From positions 248,001 to 312,000 of the forward strand of contig CAWDUJ010000006.1 of the NCBI GenBank assembly GCA_963805455.1: a DNA stretch of 64,000 nucleotides. The letters run 5' to 3'. The position numbers were made by a program, and so were the translations under genes. The notes under the pieces were generated by a model. It made no database searches. It saw nothing but the letters and a program-made list of their open reading frames with translations, and was not told where the DNA came from. Positions 36,050 to 44,212 of this stretch are shown piece by piece; the stretch's first letter is position 1, and each line of letters opens with the position of its first letter. The DNA is from VRUE01 sp963805455. GTDB taxonomy: Bacteria > Actinomycetota > Thermoleophilia > Solirubrobacterales > 70-9.

Positions 36050-36666
36050 TGCGCGCCCGCACGGTGCTCGGCCTGGCCGGCGCGGCCACCCTCGGCGCGG
36101 CGCTGTGGTGGCGCGTGAACCCGTCCGCCTGCCCCTACGGACAGCGCTTCTGGGTCGAAGCCCCGCACCCGATCGTCACTCGCGACCGGCTGCGCTCCGT
36201 CCTGGCGCCGGCGCCGGGAGAGCGCCTGCTCGAGATCGGCCCCGGCACCGGGTACTACACCTACGAGATGGCCGACTGGGTCGGGCCCGAGGGGCGGGTC
36301 GAGATCTTCGACCTCCAGCAGAAGTTCCTCGACCACGTGATCAAGGGCTCGCAGGGGTGGTCGAACATCGTCCCGACCCAGGGCGACGCGACCGAGCTCC
36401 CCTACGAGGACGCCTCGATCGACGCCGTCATCCTGACCGCCGTCCTCGGCGAGATCCCCGACCAGGCGGCCGCCCTGCGGGAGATCCGGCGCGTCCTGAA
36501 GCCGGACGGGCGCCTGGTCGTCGGCGAGCTCTTCGGCGACCCCCACTTCACGACCCTCGGCTCCCTCAAGAGCCGGTCGAGCGAGGCCGGCCTCGACTAC
36601 CGGGAGCACTCGGGAAACCGGTTCGCCTACTTCGCCCGCCTGGCGCCCGCTCAGGCCGCGGGCTGA
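36049..36666 (+). CDS. SAM-dependent methyltransferase, membrane-anchored
   Basis: 205 residues. A short N-terminal hydrophobic segment (VLGLAGAATLGAALWW) precedes a class I methyltransferase: motif I LLEIGPGTGYYTYEMA, acidic loop VEIFDLQQKF, motif with GDATELPYEDASID, and post-I RRVLKPDGRLVVGELF. It resembles the UbiE/Methyltransf_11 group; substrate unknown. Its start overlaps the previous stop, and its last 16 bases overlap the convergent Nei gene. Confidence 0.85.
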   Translation: MRARTVLGLAGAATLGAALWWRVNPSACPYGQRFWVEAPHPIVTRDRLRSVLAPAPGERLLEIGPGTGYYTYEMADWVGPEGRVEIFDLQQKFLDHVIKGSQGWSNIVPTQGDATELPYEDASIDAVILTAVLGEIPDQAAALREIRRVLKPDGRLVVGELFGDPHFTTLGSLKSRSSEAGLDYREHSGNRFAYFARLAPAQAAG

Positions 36667-37415
36667 CAGTTCGGGCACCAGTAGCTGCGCCGGTTGGCGT
36701 CGCCCTGCCCGGCTGAGACGATCGGCGTGCCGCAGCGGGGGCAGGGCCGGCCGGCTCGGCGGTAGACGGCTGGATCGGGGCGCCCGCGCTGCACTGCGTC
36801 CGACATCAACCGCTGTGCTTCGCCTAGAACTAGGCCGAGTTCCTCGGCGCTCAGCCGGTCGACCTCTCGCAGCGGGTTGATCCGGGCCGCGAAGCACGCC
36901 TCGCTCTTGAAGATGTTTCCGATCCCGGCGACCAGCCGCTGGTCGAGGAGCCCCTCGCCGAGCTGCAGCCCCCCGCCACGGGCGAGCGAGGCCGAGGCCG
37001 CGGCGATGTCGAGATCGGGGGCAAGGATGTCGGGGCCGAGCCGGCCCAGCGCCCTGTCGCGCGTGACCTCGGACCTGCCGAGCACCCGCAGCGTCGGTCC
37101 GCCGAACTGGGCCGCCTCGTTCTCGGGGCCGGTCAGGATCGCCCAGGCGGATCCCGCCGGCCGGCCAAGGTCGCCGCCAAGGTGGCGGACCCGCCATGAC
37201 CCGCTCATCCCGAGGTGGCTGTGGAGGACGAGGTCGCCGAAGCCGAGGAGCAGATGCTTGCCGCGGGACTCGACCCCGTCGAGGGTGCGGCCGTCGAGTT
37301 GCTCGACGCCGCCTACGCGGCCGCGCGGGTTCGGCGCCCGGACGCCCAGGGCCTCACCCGCCAGGGCCGCCTCGAGTCGCCGGGCCGCCCTGAGGACGGT
37401 GTCGCCCTCGGCCAC
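36651..37415 (-). CDS. nei: Fpg/Nei-family DNA glycosylase with Ala at position 2
   Basis: 254 residues from GTG 37415. The fold matches endonuclease VIII: AEGDTVLRAARRLEAAL, the lesion-recognition region, the helix-two-turn-helix VAGIGNIFKSEACFAARINP, and a C-terminal zinc finger CPRCG...YWCPNC. It would remove oxidised pyrimidines and cut at the abasic site. The usual nucleophile is the N-terminal Pro after Met; here codon 2 is GCC (Ala), while Glu3 is kept. An alpha-amine on another residue can serve (NEIL3 uses Val), so activity is possible. An in-frame stop two codons upstream fixes the start, and codons 1-4 lie in a 13-bp hairpin. Confidence 0.85.
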   Translation of the reverse strand: MAEGDTVLRAARRLEAALAGEALGVRAPNPRGRVGGVEQLDGRTLDGVESRGKHLLLGFGDLVLHSHLGMSGSWRVRHLGGDLGRPAGSAWAILTGPENEAAQFGGPTLRVLGRSEVTRDRALGRLGPDILAPDLDIAAASASLARGGGLQLGEGLLDQRLVAGIGNIFKSEACFAARINPLREVDRLSAEELGLVLGEAQRLMSDAVQRGRPDPAVYRRAGRPCPRCGTPIVSAGQGDANRRSYWCPNCQPAA

Positions 37416-37437
37416 AGATCAGAGTGTGGCCGAGGGC
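37404..37437 (-). promoter_or_regulatory. 13-bp hairpin enclosing the nei start codon
   Basis: GCCCTCGGCCACA (37404-37416) and TGTGGCCGAGGGC (37425-37437) pair perfectly around an 8-nt loop. On the transcribed strand the 3' arm contains the GTG start and codons 2-4 of nei, with no Shine-Dalgarno sequence in view. It could terminate the upstream type B gene or hide the nei start. Confidence 0.5.
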
Positions 37438-37452
37438 GCGAAGTCCGGCTTG

Positions 37453-40353
37453 CTACTTCTTGCCCTTCTTCTTCTTCTTGCCGCACGGGGTCTTGATCTG
37501 CTGCTTGTTCTTCTTCAGCTTCTTCCCGTTTTGGGACTTGATGTTCAGCTGCCCGAACTGCTTCTTCCCACAGAGGTTCGTGGTGTTGATCAGGAGCCCC
37601 TTCTTACCGCCGTTCATTTCCAGCGTGAACTGCTTGACCGGCGTGTCGGGAACCGTTCGGAACACGGTCTTGAGCTTGCCGTGCTTCGACAAGATCGCGC
37701 CGCGGAGGCGGACGTTCACCTGCCCCCTGAGATTGACCAGCAGGTCAGGGAGCTTGTTGTTGGACGAGGTCAGGTAGACCGGGCCCTGGAGCCTCCCTTC
37801 GAGCAGTGGCGACGTCGCCTTTGCGTGACCGTAGACGGACCCCTTCGGGCAACTGTCGGACGACAGCTGCACCCTGGTGCAGATCGTCTTGATGTTGCTC
37901 TGGTCGAGGATCGTCGTCTTCGGCAGCGTGAACGCCGTCCGTGCCACATTGGCATCCCCGTACCGTCCCTGCAGGACCGCCCTCAGCTTCGGGTGCGCCC
38001 TGCGCTTGGCCTGGTTCTTGCCGCCGAGGATCTTGGTGTAGAACTTCGGCTTGAACTTCAGCTGGTTGCAGTCGGTGGCGGTGAACGGTGTGCTCTTGAT
38101 CGCCGTGAACCAAGCCGATTCATCGTCAGGGTTGCCGCCGCCGCCGGAAATCCCGGCGTTGACACCGAACGGTGAACAGTTGGTCGGGTTGATCGTGTAG
38201 GCGCTGCGATTGAGATTGACGTCGATCGACCGGATGTCGAGCTTGACGCCTCCGAGGATGAACGGGATTGGGTCGGAGACCGCGTTGACGACGGTCGTTT
38301 CCGGATCGACGTTGAGCGCGGTGCGGACGACCACATTGCCGAGGTCGTACGGACCGGCAACCGCCGGCGTGATGAACACGAGGCTCACCGGCGCGCCGTT
38401 GTAGGGGCCCGCGAAGTAGGCCTTGCCATCGGCAGAGAACGGGTCGGCTCCGGAGCCGGCCTTGATCGTCACCTCGCCGACCTGGCTGCCATCCGGGCAG
38501 CTCGCTGCGGCCTGCTCTTCTTTGCCGGACTTGGTCGCCGCCGCGGAGATGTTCGCCTCCGGGCAGTAATCGACGCCGGCCAGCTTGGCCGCCATCCCCG
38601 GCGGGAGCGTTACGTCGAGCTTGCGGAACTCCTGCTGCCCGTCAGGCCGCAGGAGATGCAGTTCGAACCGGCTGTAGGCGCCCGCCGTCGGAATTACCGT
38701 CCCGGCGGTGTAGCCCGGGTCGAACGAGCGCTCGGCGAGGGTTTTCGGGCAGGCCCCGCCGTCGGGAGCGTTGGTCAGTTCGAACTGGGACTGCGCGGCC
38801 GCATTACTGACTTCCGGCGTCCCCCAAGGTGTGAAGTCCGCGTTTGTCTGATGCGGGCCACAGGTGTACGGGGAGGTCAGCGCGCCATGCGGCCCGCCGT
38901 CGATTTTGACGATGAAATGTTCGAACGGCTGCTGCGGGTTTTGGGCGACTACCGCAGTCAGCTGACCGGTGCTCTGATCCGGCATCACGTTTCCGACCAA
39001 GCGGACGTTGACACCGTACTGTGCACTGCTGAACGCGTGGATGAAGATCCGGAACATTTCTCCGGAGCCCGGATTCTGGTTCAGCGGCTCGCCGACGTAG
39101 ACATCTCCACCCAGGTCTTCGTAGAGGGCCTGGGATTTGACGACGACGCTGCCGATTTTCGACCCGGCGGGGCACTGGATCGGATTGTCGGTTCCCTTCC
39201 CGAACTGGGCGTCGCTGCAGGTCTCGAGACCGTTCGCGACCGACGGGTTGAGGCTGGTGCCTTCGGGCAGAACGACTTTCGCATCCAGCAGACGCGAGTT
39301 TTCAAGCCCTTCGGCTTCCGGTTCGAACGGCATACTCACGTCGACCGTCGCCGGGTCGGGCGAGTCCGTGGCTCCCGTCGATGTCACGTCGACTTTCGGT
39401 TCGAAATCGACCGCGTTGCAGCCGATCGTGCCGACCGCCGTGGTGAAGTCCTGCGTGTCGGTTTTCGGCGGTTCGTCGTGCGAGTCGACTTTCAGGGTCG
39501 TCGTCTGCCCTTCGTCGCCCGTGCAGCCCGCCGGCATGGTCAGGTAGGTGCCGTCACCGGCGCGGCCGTTGAAGACCAGTCGCGAGCCGACCACCGGGAC
39601 GCCACCTTCCAGCGGCGACTCGATGTCGGTAACTCTGAAGATCACGGCCTGATTGGTCGGGTCGAGATCGCCGACGATGAACGTGGTCCCAGATTCGGTC
39701 GGGAAAGCGACCATCGAAGGCACGCCTTCGAAATTTGGCCCTTCGGGTTTGACGTTGAAGACCGGGACGTTGACGCGAGCCTGGGCGCATTTCGACGGAG
39801 TTCCCACCGAGGGCGCCGCTGGGACGCATTCACCCGACGTCGGCGGTTTCAGGCCAACCGTGAAGTAGTTGGTTCCAACGACCGCTTTGCCCCCGGTTTC
39901 GATTGCACAGGCGGTGAATTCGCCTTTTTCAGCCTGTTCCGTCGTGCAGGCAGGTGCCGCAAGCGGGTTTACGTTGAGGCCGTCGGGAAGATCGACCTCG
40001 TTGTCTTTGATGAATCCGTCAGGGAAGCCTTCGAAGAAGAGTTCGGGTCCGGCTACGATTTTGTTGTTGAGTTCGAAGTCGGTTATTCCCCAGTTCGGGT
40101 GTCCCGATGCCTGCCGGTACCACTTTTCTTCCGTCGCGGCCGTGCACTGTTCAGGGTCTTGGGGCAGCGGCGGCAGGCCGATGACCGCTTTCGCGAGGCC
40201 AGGTTCTGTGGGCGTGTCGGCGTTTTCCTTGCACGTCAGAGCTTCCCACCGATTGATGCCGAATGCGGCATTCGCGGATGAAGCGCCGATCGCCATAACT
40301 GCGAAAGCGCACACAAGGACAAGCAGCCCAGCAGGGCGAGCCTTACCTCTCAT
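37453..40353 (-). CDS. Type B large secreted protein, intact (966 residues)
   Basis: The signal peptide LLVLVCAFAVMAIGASSANA (about residues 10-29) shows export. The mature protein is rich in Pro, Thr, Asp and Gly with regularly spaced cysteines. Blocks shared with B1 and B2 include LPEGTSLNPSVANGLETCSD, CPAGSKIGSVVVKS, YCPEANISAA, YFAGPYNGAPVSLVFITPA, GPYDLGNVVVRTALNVDP (about residue 665), INPTNCSPFGV, and the final module LEMNGGKKGLLINTTNLC (about 916) with a Lys tail ending KKKKKGKK. No domain name is recognised; repeated strand-turn composition suggests stacked beta domains. The cationic tail could bind wall polymers or DNA; this is inferred. It is the template for reading the broken B genes. 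Confidence 0.85.
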   Translation of the reverse strand: MRGKARPAGLLVLVCAFAVMAIGASSANAAFGINRWEALTCKENADTPTEPGLAKAVIGLPPLPQDPEQCTAATEEKWYRQASGHPNWGITDFELNNKIVAGPELFFEGFPDGFIKDNEVDLPDGLNVNPLAAPACTTEQAEKGEFTACAIETGGKAVVGTNYFTVGLKPPTSGECVPAAPSVGTPSKCAQARVNVPVFNVKPEGPNFEGVPSMVAFPTESGTTFIVGDLDPTNQAVIFRVTDIESPLEGGVPVVGSRLVFNGRAGDGTYLTMPAGCTGDEGQTTTLKVDSHDEPPKTDTQDFTTAVGTIGCNAVDFEPKVDVTSTGATDSPDPATVDVSMPFEPEAEGLENSRLLDAKVVLPEGTSLNPSVANGLETCSDAQFGKGTDNPIQCPAGSKIGSVVVKSQALYEDLGGDVYVGEPLNQNPGSGEMFRIFIHAFSSAQYGVNVRLVGNVMPDQSTGQLTAVVAQNPQQPFEHFIVKIDGGPHGALTSPYTCGPHQTNADFTPWGTPEVSNAAAQSQFELTNAPDGGACPKTLAERSFDPGYTAGTVIPTAGAYSRFELHLLRPDGQQEFRKLDVTLPPGMAAKLAGVDYCPEANISAAATKSGKEEQAAASCPDGSQVGEVTIKAGSGADPFSADGKAYFAGPYNGAPVSLVFITPAVAGPYDLGNVVVRTALNVDPETTVVNAVSDPIPFILGGVKLDIRSIDVNLNRSAYTINPTNCSPFGVNAGISGGGGNPDDESAWFTAIKSTPFTATDCNQLKFKPKFYTKILGGKNQAKRRAHPKLRAVLQGRYGDANVARTAFTLPKTTILDQSNIKTICTRVQLSSDSCPKGSVYGHAKATSPLLEGRLQGPVYLTSSNNKLPDLLVNLRGQVNVRLRGAILSKHGKLKTVFRTVPDTPVKQFTLEMNGGKKGLLINTTNLCGKKQFGQLNIKSQNGKKLKKNKQQIKTPCGKKKKKGKK

Positions 40354-40410
40354 TATTTGACCTCTCTCCTCACAAGACGGGGGTTAAACAACTTCCATAC
40401 CCGCCTCCCG

Positions 40411-40439
40411 CTAATCGAAACGGTACCGCACGCTGTCAA
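40411..40439 (-). promoter_or_regulatory. Promoter of the intact type B gene
   Basis: TTGACA (complement of 40434-40439), 17-nt spacer, GATTAG (40411-40416). The spacer contains the palindrome CGGTACCG, overlapping an AACGGTAC string also found at 919-926. A 57-nt leader ends with GAGGAGAGAGG, 8 nt before ATG 40353. Confidence 0.45.
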
Positions 40440-40502
40440 GTACGACCGCGGCATTTGGGCGAGTCGGACCCTGAAACACCGTCCCCGGCTCGTTGTTTCG
40501 GC

Positions 40503-41480
40503 TCAGGAAGCGGCCAAAGCGGTCCAGAGCCGGTCCTCGGCCTCGCCGACGCGCCTGGCGGCGGAGTCGATATCAACCCAGTGGGAGGCGACCGCCTCCT
40601 CCGGCTCGCTGGCGATCTGGAAGGCCCCGGCGAGCTCCGTCCAGCGGGCCGCGGCGTCGGCGGCCAGAGGCGCCTCGACCCTCCCGGCCTCCTCGAGGAA
40701 GCGCGAATACATGAGGCGGAAGCAGCCGCCCCCCGTGCCCCGTCGCTCGATCACCTGATAGCCGAAGCGGGCGCACCATTTCCAGTCCTCGGCGGCCTCC
40801 GGCCAGGAGCCGGCCTCGGCGGCGAGGCGGTGGACGGCGTCGAGCCCGGAGAATTCGCGGAACTCGGGCTCGGTCATCGCCTTCGCCGCCCGCTCGATCG
40901 CGCTCGGGATCGCCTCGCGGAGCCGGTCGGGGTCGATCCGCTCGGCGGTCGTGAACATGTGGCCGGCGAGCGGGTAGGCGGGATGGTCGCCGTGGCGGGC
41001 GCGGTCGAGGTTGTCGAGCGCGGTCGTCTGCAGCTCCTCGAACCCGGTGTCGGAGAGATGCGCGACCTCGTCGTCGTAGCCGGCGAGGACCACCGCGTGG
41101 CCGGGGAAGCGGGCCGAGTCCCCGTAGTGATCGAGGTGGTAGATGTCGGTCAGGAGCAGGGCCGGGCTGCCGGCGTCGACCGCGGCCCGCGCCGCCTCCC
41201 ACGCCTCGTCGCCGCCCCTCTCGAAGGTCCGCAGCTCGAGGGCCGAGCCGGTCAGCTCGCTGAAGTTCTCCTCGAGGCGGGCGGTCCGGCCGTTGAACCA
41301 GCGGGTCGGCGAGGCCTCCTCGAGAGTGACGTAGTAGAAGCACGGCCCGGCGCCGAGCCCGAACGCCATCTCCTCGCTGATCTCGACCCCGTCGAAGGCG
41401 AGCAGGTTCCGAAGCGCGGTCGAGCCGCAGTGATGGCCCGGAGTGTGGGTGTAGCCGGGGACGTGGGGCATCGAGACCAT
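40503..41480 (-). CDS. BtrH N-terminal-domain / DUF4872-like protein
   Basis: 325 residues. GHHCGSTALRNLLAF near the N-terminus, FYYVTLEEASPTRWFNGR, and ALLLTDIYHLDHYGDSARFP with GHAVVLAGYDDE match the BtrH-type acyltransferase/papain-like fold, with Cys and His in the expected places. BtrH in butirosin synthesis moves an aminoacyl side chain from a carrier protein to an aminoglycoside. No carrier protein or biosynthetic cluster is adjacent, so the substrate is unknown. It is divergent from the PAP2 gene, 24 nt apart. Confidence 0.7.
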   Translation of the reverse strand: MVSMPHVPGYTHTPGHHCGSTALRNLLAFDGVEISEEMAFGLGAGPCFYYVTLEEASPTRWFNGRTARLEENFSELTGSALELRTFERGGDEAWEAARAAVDAGSPALLLTDIYHLDHYGDSARFPGHAVVLAGYDDEVAHLSDTGFEELQTTALDNLDRARHGDHPAYPLAGHMFTTAERIDPDRLREAIPSAIERAAKAMTEPEFREFSGLDAVHRLAAEAGSWPEAAEDWKWCARFGYQVIERRGTGGGCFRLMYSRFLEEAGRVEAPLAADAAARWTELAGAFQIASEPEEAVASHWVDIDSAARRVGEAEDRLWTALAAS

Positions 41481-41504
41481 TATCGACGCCTATATTGGGC
41501 GCCG

Positions 41505-41999
41505 GTGTCCAGCCTCGACCAGAGCCTTCTCCTCGCGATGCGCACCCGCGGCCACTCGGCCGCGGTCGAGCGGGTCGCGATCCTGCTCGGCCGCGCCGGC
41601 AACAACAGCGCGATCTGGGTCACGCTCGGTGTCGTCCTGGCCCTCGTCGACTCCTCGAACCGCGAGTCCTGGCTGATCTGCGCCGTGCTCGGCCCGATCG
41701 CGATCGCCCTCAACTACGTGATCAAGGCGGTGGTCCGCCGCCCGCGCCCCGTGCTGGAGGGCCTGCCGCCGCTCGGCGGCGCCCCGAGCTCGCTCAGCTT
41801 CCCCTCCGCCCACGCGACCTCCTCGTTCGCCGTAGCGACGGCGATGACCCGGGTCGAGCCGATCGCCGCCCTCGCCTTCATCCTCGCCGCCGCCCTTGCT
41901 CTCGGCCGCCCCTACCTCGGCATGCACTACCCCTCCGACGTCCTCGTCGGCGCCCTCCTCGGCGTCGCCCTCGGCCTCGTGGTGCCCTTATCGCTATGA
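41505..41999 (+). CDS. PAP2-family phosphatase
   Basis: 164 residues from GTG 41505; TATATT ends 8 nt upstream and no other promoter is needed. Motifs in order are KAVVRRPRP, SFPSAHATSS and GRPYLGMHYPSDVLVG, the three catalytic motifs of type 2 phosphatidic acid phosphatases. Four or five membrane helices are present. It probably dephosphorylates a lipid pyrophosphate or phosphatidate at the membrane. Confidence 0.88.
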   Translation: MSSLDQSLLLAMRTRGHSAAVERVAILLGRAGNNSAIWVTLGVVLALVDSSNRESWLICAVLGPIAIALNYVIKAVVRRPRPVLEGLPPLGGAPSSLSFPSAHATSSFAVATAMTRVEPIAALAFILAAALALGRPYLGMHYPSDVLVGALLGVALGLVVPLSL

Positions 42000-42049
42000 G
42001 GACGACCAGGAGACTGAGAGGGGCGACCGGGGGAGTGGCCGCAGGGAAA

Positions 42050-42124
42050 GCCGCCCCCGGACGCGGGAGTGAGGGCCAGTCGCTTTCTGTTTCTTCTGGC
42101 CCGAACGGGAGCAGAGGAGGCGGC
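42050..42124 (+). repeat. 75-bp palindromic element, intergenic copy
   Basis: GCCGCC and GGCGGC form the outer arms; CCCG-GACG-CGGG is a small arm; GGGCCAG (42073-42079) and CTGGCCC (42096-42102) form the larger arm. By hand count it is about 80% identical to 57645-57718 inside ileS; the first 20 and a later 15 bases (CGGGAGCAGAGGAGG) are identical. Where the larger arm differs, both copies still pair. It ends 5 nt before the ychF start and supplies GAGGAGG as its ribosome-binding site. Confidence 0.7.
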
Positions 42125-42129
42125 GTTTT

Positions 42130-43203
42130 ATGAAGGTCGGGATCGTCGGGCTTCCGAACGCCGGCAAGTCGACCCTGTTCAACGCACTGACCAGGGGCGG
42201 GGCGCAGACCGGCGACTACCCGTTCACGACGATCGAGCCGAACGTGGCGATCGCCCAGGTCCCCGACGAGCGGTTGGCGAAGGTGGGGGAGACGGTGCGG
42301 AGCTCGGAGCTGGTGCCGGCGACGATCTCCTTCCATGACATAGCCGGCCTCGTCAAGGGCGCCTCCGAGGGTGAGGGGCTCGGCAACAAGTTCCTCGCCT
42401 CGATCCGCGAGACCGACGCGATCTGCCACGTCGTCCGTTGCCACGCCGACTCCGGCGTGCCGCACCCCGACGGGCGCATCGACCCGATCGCCGACATCGA
42501 GACGATCGAGACCGAGCTGACGCTGGCCGACTACGAGCAGGCCGAGCGCCGCCTGGAACGGGTCGAAAAGGGAGCGAAGTCGGGCGACTCGGAGGCGATC
42601 GCCGAACGGGATTGGCTGGTGAAGGTCGTCGCCGAGCTCGGCGCCGGCCGGCCGGCCCGCACGGTCCCGGTCCCGGATGCCGCCCCCGCGGCGGCGATGA
42701 ACCTGCAGGCCCTGACCACGAAGCCGATGCTCTACGTCGCCAACGTCGACGAGGGCGATGCCGACCCACCTGAGGACGTCGCCCGCCACGCCGCCGAGCT
42801 CGGCGCCGGCGTCGTCGCCGTCAGCGCCCGGATCGAGGGCGAGCTGGCCGAGCTCGACGCGGCCGAGGCCGAGGAAATGCGCGAGTCCTACGGGGTCGAG
42901 GGCTCGGGTCTGGCCCGCCTCGTCCGGGCCGCCTACGACCTGCTCGACCTGCTCACTTTCTTCACCGCCGGCGAGGACAAGGAAGCGGTAGCGCGGACGC
43001 TGGCCCGCGGCTTGACCGCTTGGGAGGCGGCGGGGACGATCCACACCGAGATCCAGGACGCGTTCATCAAAGCCGAGGTGATCGGGTGGGAGCAATTGGT
43101 CGAGTGCGGCGGCTACGCGCCCGCCCGCGACCGCGGCCTGCTGCGGATCGAGGGCCGCGACTACGTCGTCGCCGACGGCGACGTGATCACGATCAAGGTC
43201 TAG
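42130..43203 (+). CDS. ychF: Redox-regulated ATPase YchF (Obg-like)
   Basis: 357 residues. P-loop GLPNAGKSTLFNAL, DIAGLVKGASEGEGLGNKFL (G3 region) and NVDE in place of NKxD, the change linked to ATP preference, are present. The TGS domain at the C-terminus ends with the family signature DVITIKV. YchF binds ribosomes and is linked to stress response. The start is immediately downstream of the palindromic element. Confidence 0.95.
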   Translation: MKVGIVGLPNAGKSTLFNALTRGGAQTGDYPFTTIEPNVAIAQVPDERLAKVGETVRSSELVPATISFHDIAGLVKGASEGEGLGNKFLASIRETDAICHVVRCHADSGVPHPDGRIDPIADIETIETELTLADYEQAERRLERVEKGAKSGDSEAIAERDWLVKVVAELGAGRPARTVPVPDAAPAAAMNLQALTTKPMLYVANVDEGDADPPEDVARHAAELGAGVVAVSARIEGELAELDAAEAEEMRESYGVEGSGLARLVRAAYDLLDLLTFFTAGEDKEAVARTLARGLTAWEAAGTIHTEIQDAFIKAEVIGWEQLVECGGYAPARDRGLLRIEGRDYVVADGDVITIKV

Positions 43204-43218
43204 AGGTAGCGTTTCCCC

Positions 43219-44211
43219 ATGGACCAGGGGGCACGGTTTCCGAAGGTCGCGCCGAAGGGCGGCCACTACGAGAGCTTCTACATCAAGGCCTGCCGGCCCG
43301 GGGGCGGCCAGGGGCTCTGGATCCGCCACACCGTCCACAAGCGTCCCGGCGCCGAGCCGAACGCCTCGATCTGGTTCGTCCTCTTCGATCGCGACGCCGA
43401 CGGGCCGCGGGCGACGAAGGTGACCGTCCCTGCGTCGGAGCTCTCGACGCCCTCTGGCTCCTGGATAAGGGTCGCCGATGCCGAGATCGGCCCCGGGCGG
43501 GCGAGCGGATCGATCGCGACCGACGCCCTGAAGGCATCCTGGGATCTGACCTTCAGCGGCGATGCCGAGCCATGCAGGTACCTGCCGGCCGACTGGCTCT
43601 ATGAGGCGCCGGTCCCGAAGACGAAGTTCGTCGCCCCGTTCCCCGACGCCCGCTTCAGCGGCCGGCTCGAGATCGACGGCTCCGATCCGATCGACCTCGA
43701 GGGGTGGCCGGGGATGATCGGCCACAACTGGGGCACCGAGCACGCCGAGCGCTGGGTCTGGCTCGAGGGAACCGGGTTCGAGGGCTCGGAGGGCACCTAC
43801 TTCGACGCCGGCGCGGCGCGGATCAAGCTCGGCTCCTGGACCAGCCCCTGGGTCCCGTCGGGGATGCTCGCCCTCGAGGGGGAGACCCACCGCCTCGGTG
43901 GCTTCGGCAAGATCCGCTCGGCCTCGGTGAAGGAGTCGGCCGGCGAGTGCGCCTTCGTCCTCCCCGGCAAGGACATTGTCGTCCGCGGGCGCGTCTCCGC
44001 CCCGCGTCAGGACTTCGTCGGCTGGGTCTACGCCGACCCCGACGGCCCCGAGCACAACACGATCAACTGCTCGGTCGCCGACCTCGAGCTGACCGTCGAA
44101 CGTCCGGCCGAGCCGGCCCGCGAGCTGACCCTCGCGGCGGGCGCCGCCTACGAGCTCGGCATGCGCGAGACCGATCACGGGATCCCGATCCAGCCCTACC
44201 CGGACGGCTGA
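43219..44211 (+). CDS. CrtC/AttH-like lipocalin-type protein, function unknown
   Basis: 330 residues. GHNWGTEHAERWVWLEGTGF and ILRVADAEI-like strands suggest the two-lobed beta-barrel of the carotenoid 1,2-hydratase (CrtC)/AttH/tocopherol cyclase-like group; the assignment is by pattern and weak. No signal peptide. TAGCGT ends 6 nt before ATG 43219, giving a leaderless start. It lies 15 nt after ychF, and the EEP gene follows directly. Confidence 0.6.
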   Translation: MDQGARFPKVAPKGGHYESFYIKACRPGGGQGLWIRHTVHKRPGAEPNASIWFVLFDRDADGPRATKVTVPASELSTPSGSWIRVADAEIGPGRASGSIATDALKASWDLTFSGDAEPCRYLPADWLYEAPVPKTKFVAPFPDARFSGRLEIDGSDPIDLEGWPGMIGHNWGTEHAERWVWLEGTGFEGSEGTYFDAGAARIKLGSWTSPWVPSGMLALEGETHRLGGFGKIRSASVKESAGECAFVLPGKDIVVRGRVSAPRQDFVGWVYADPDGPEHNTINCSVADLELTVERPAEPARELTLAAGAAYELGMRETDHGIPIQPYPDG

Positions 44212-44212
44212 C

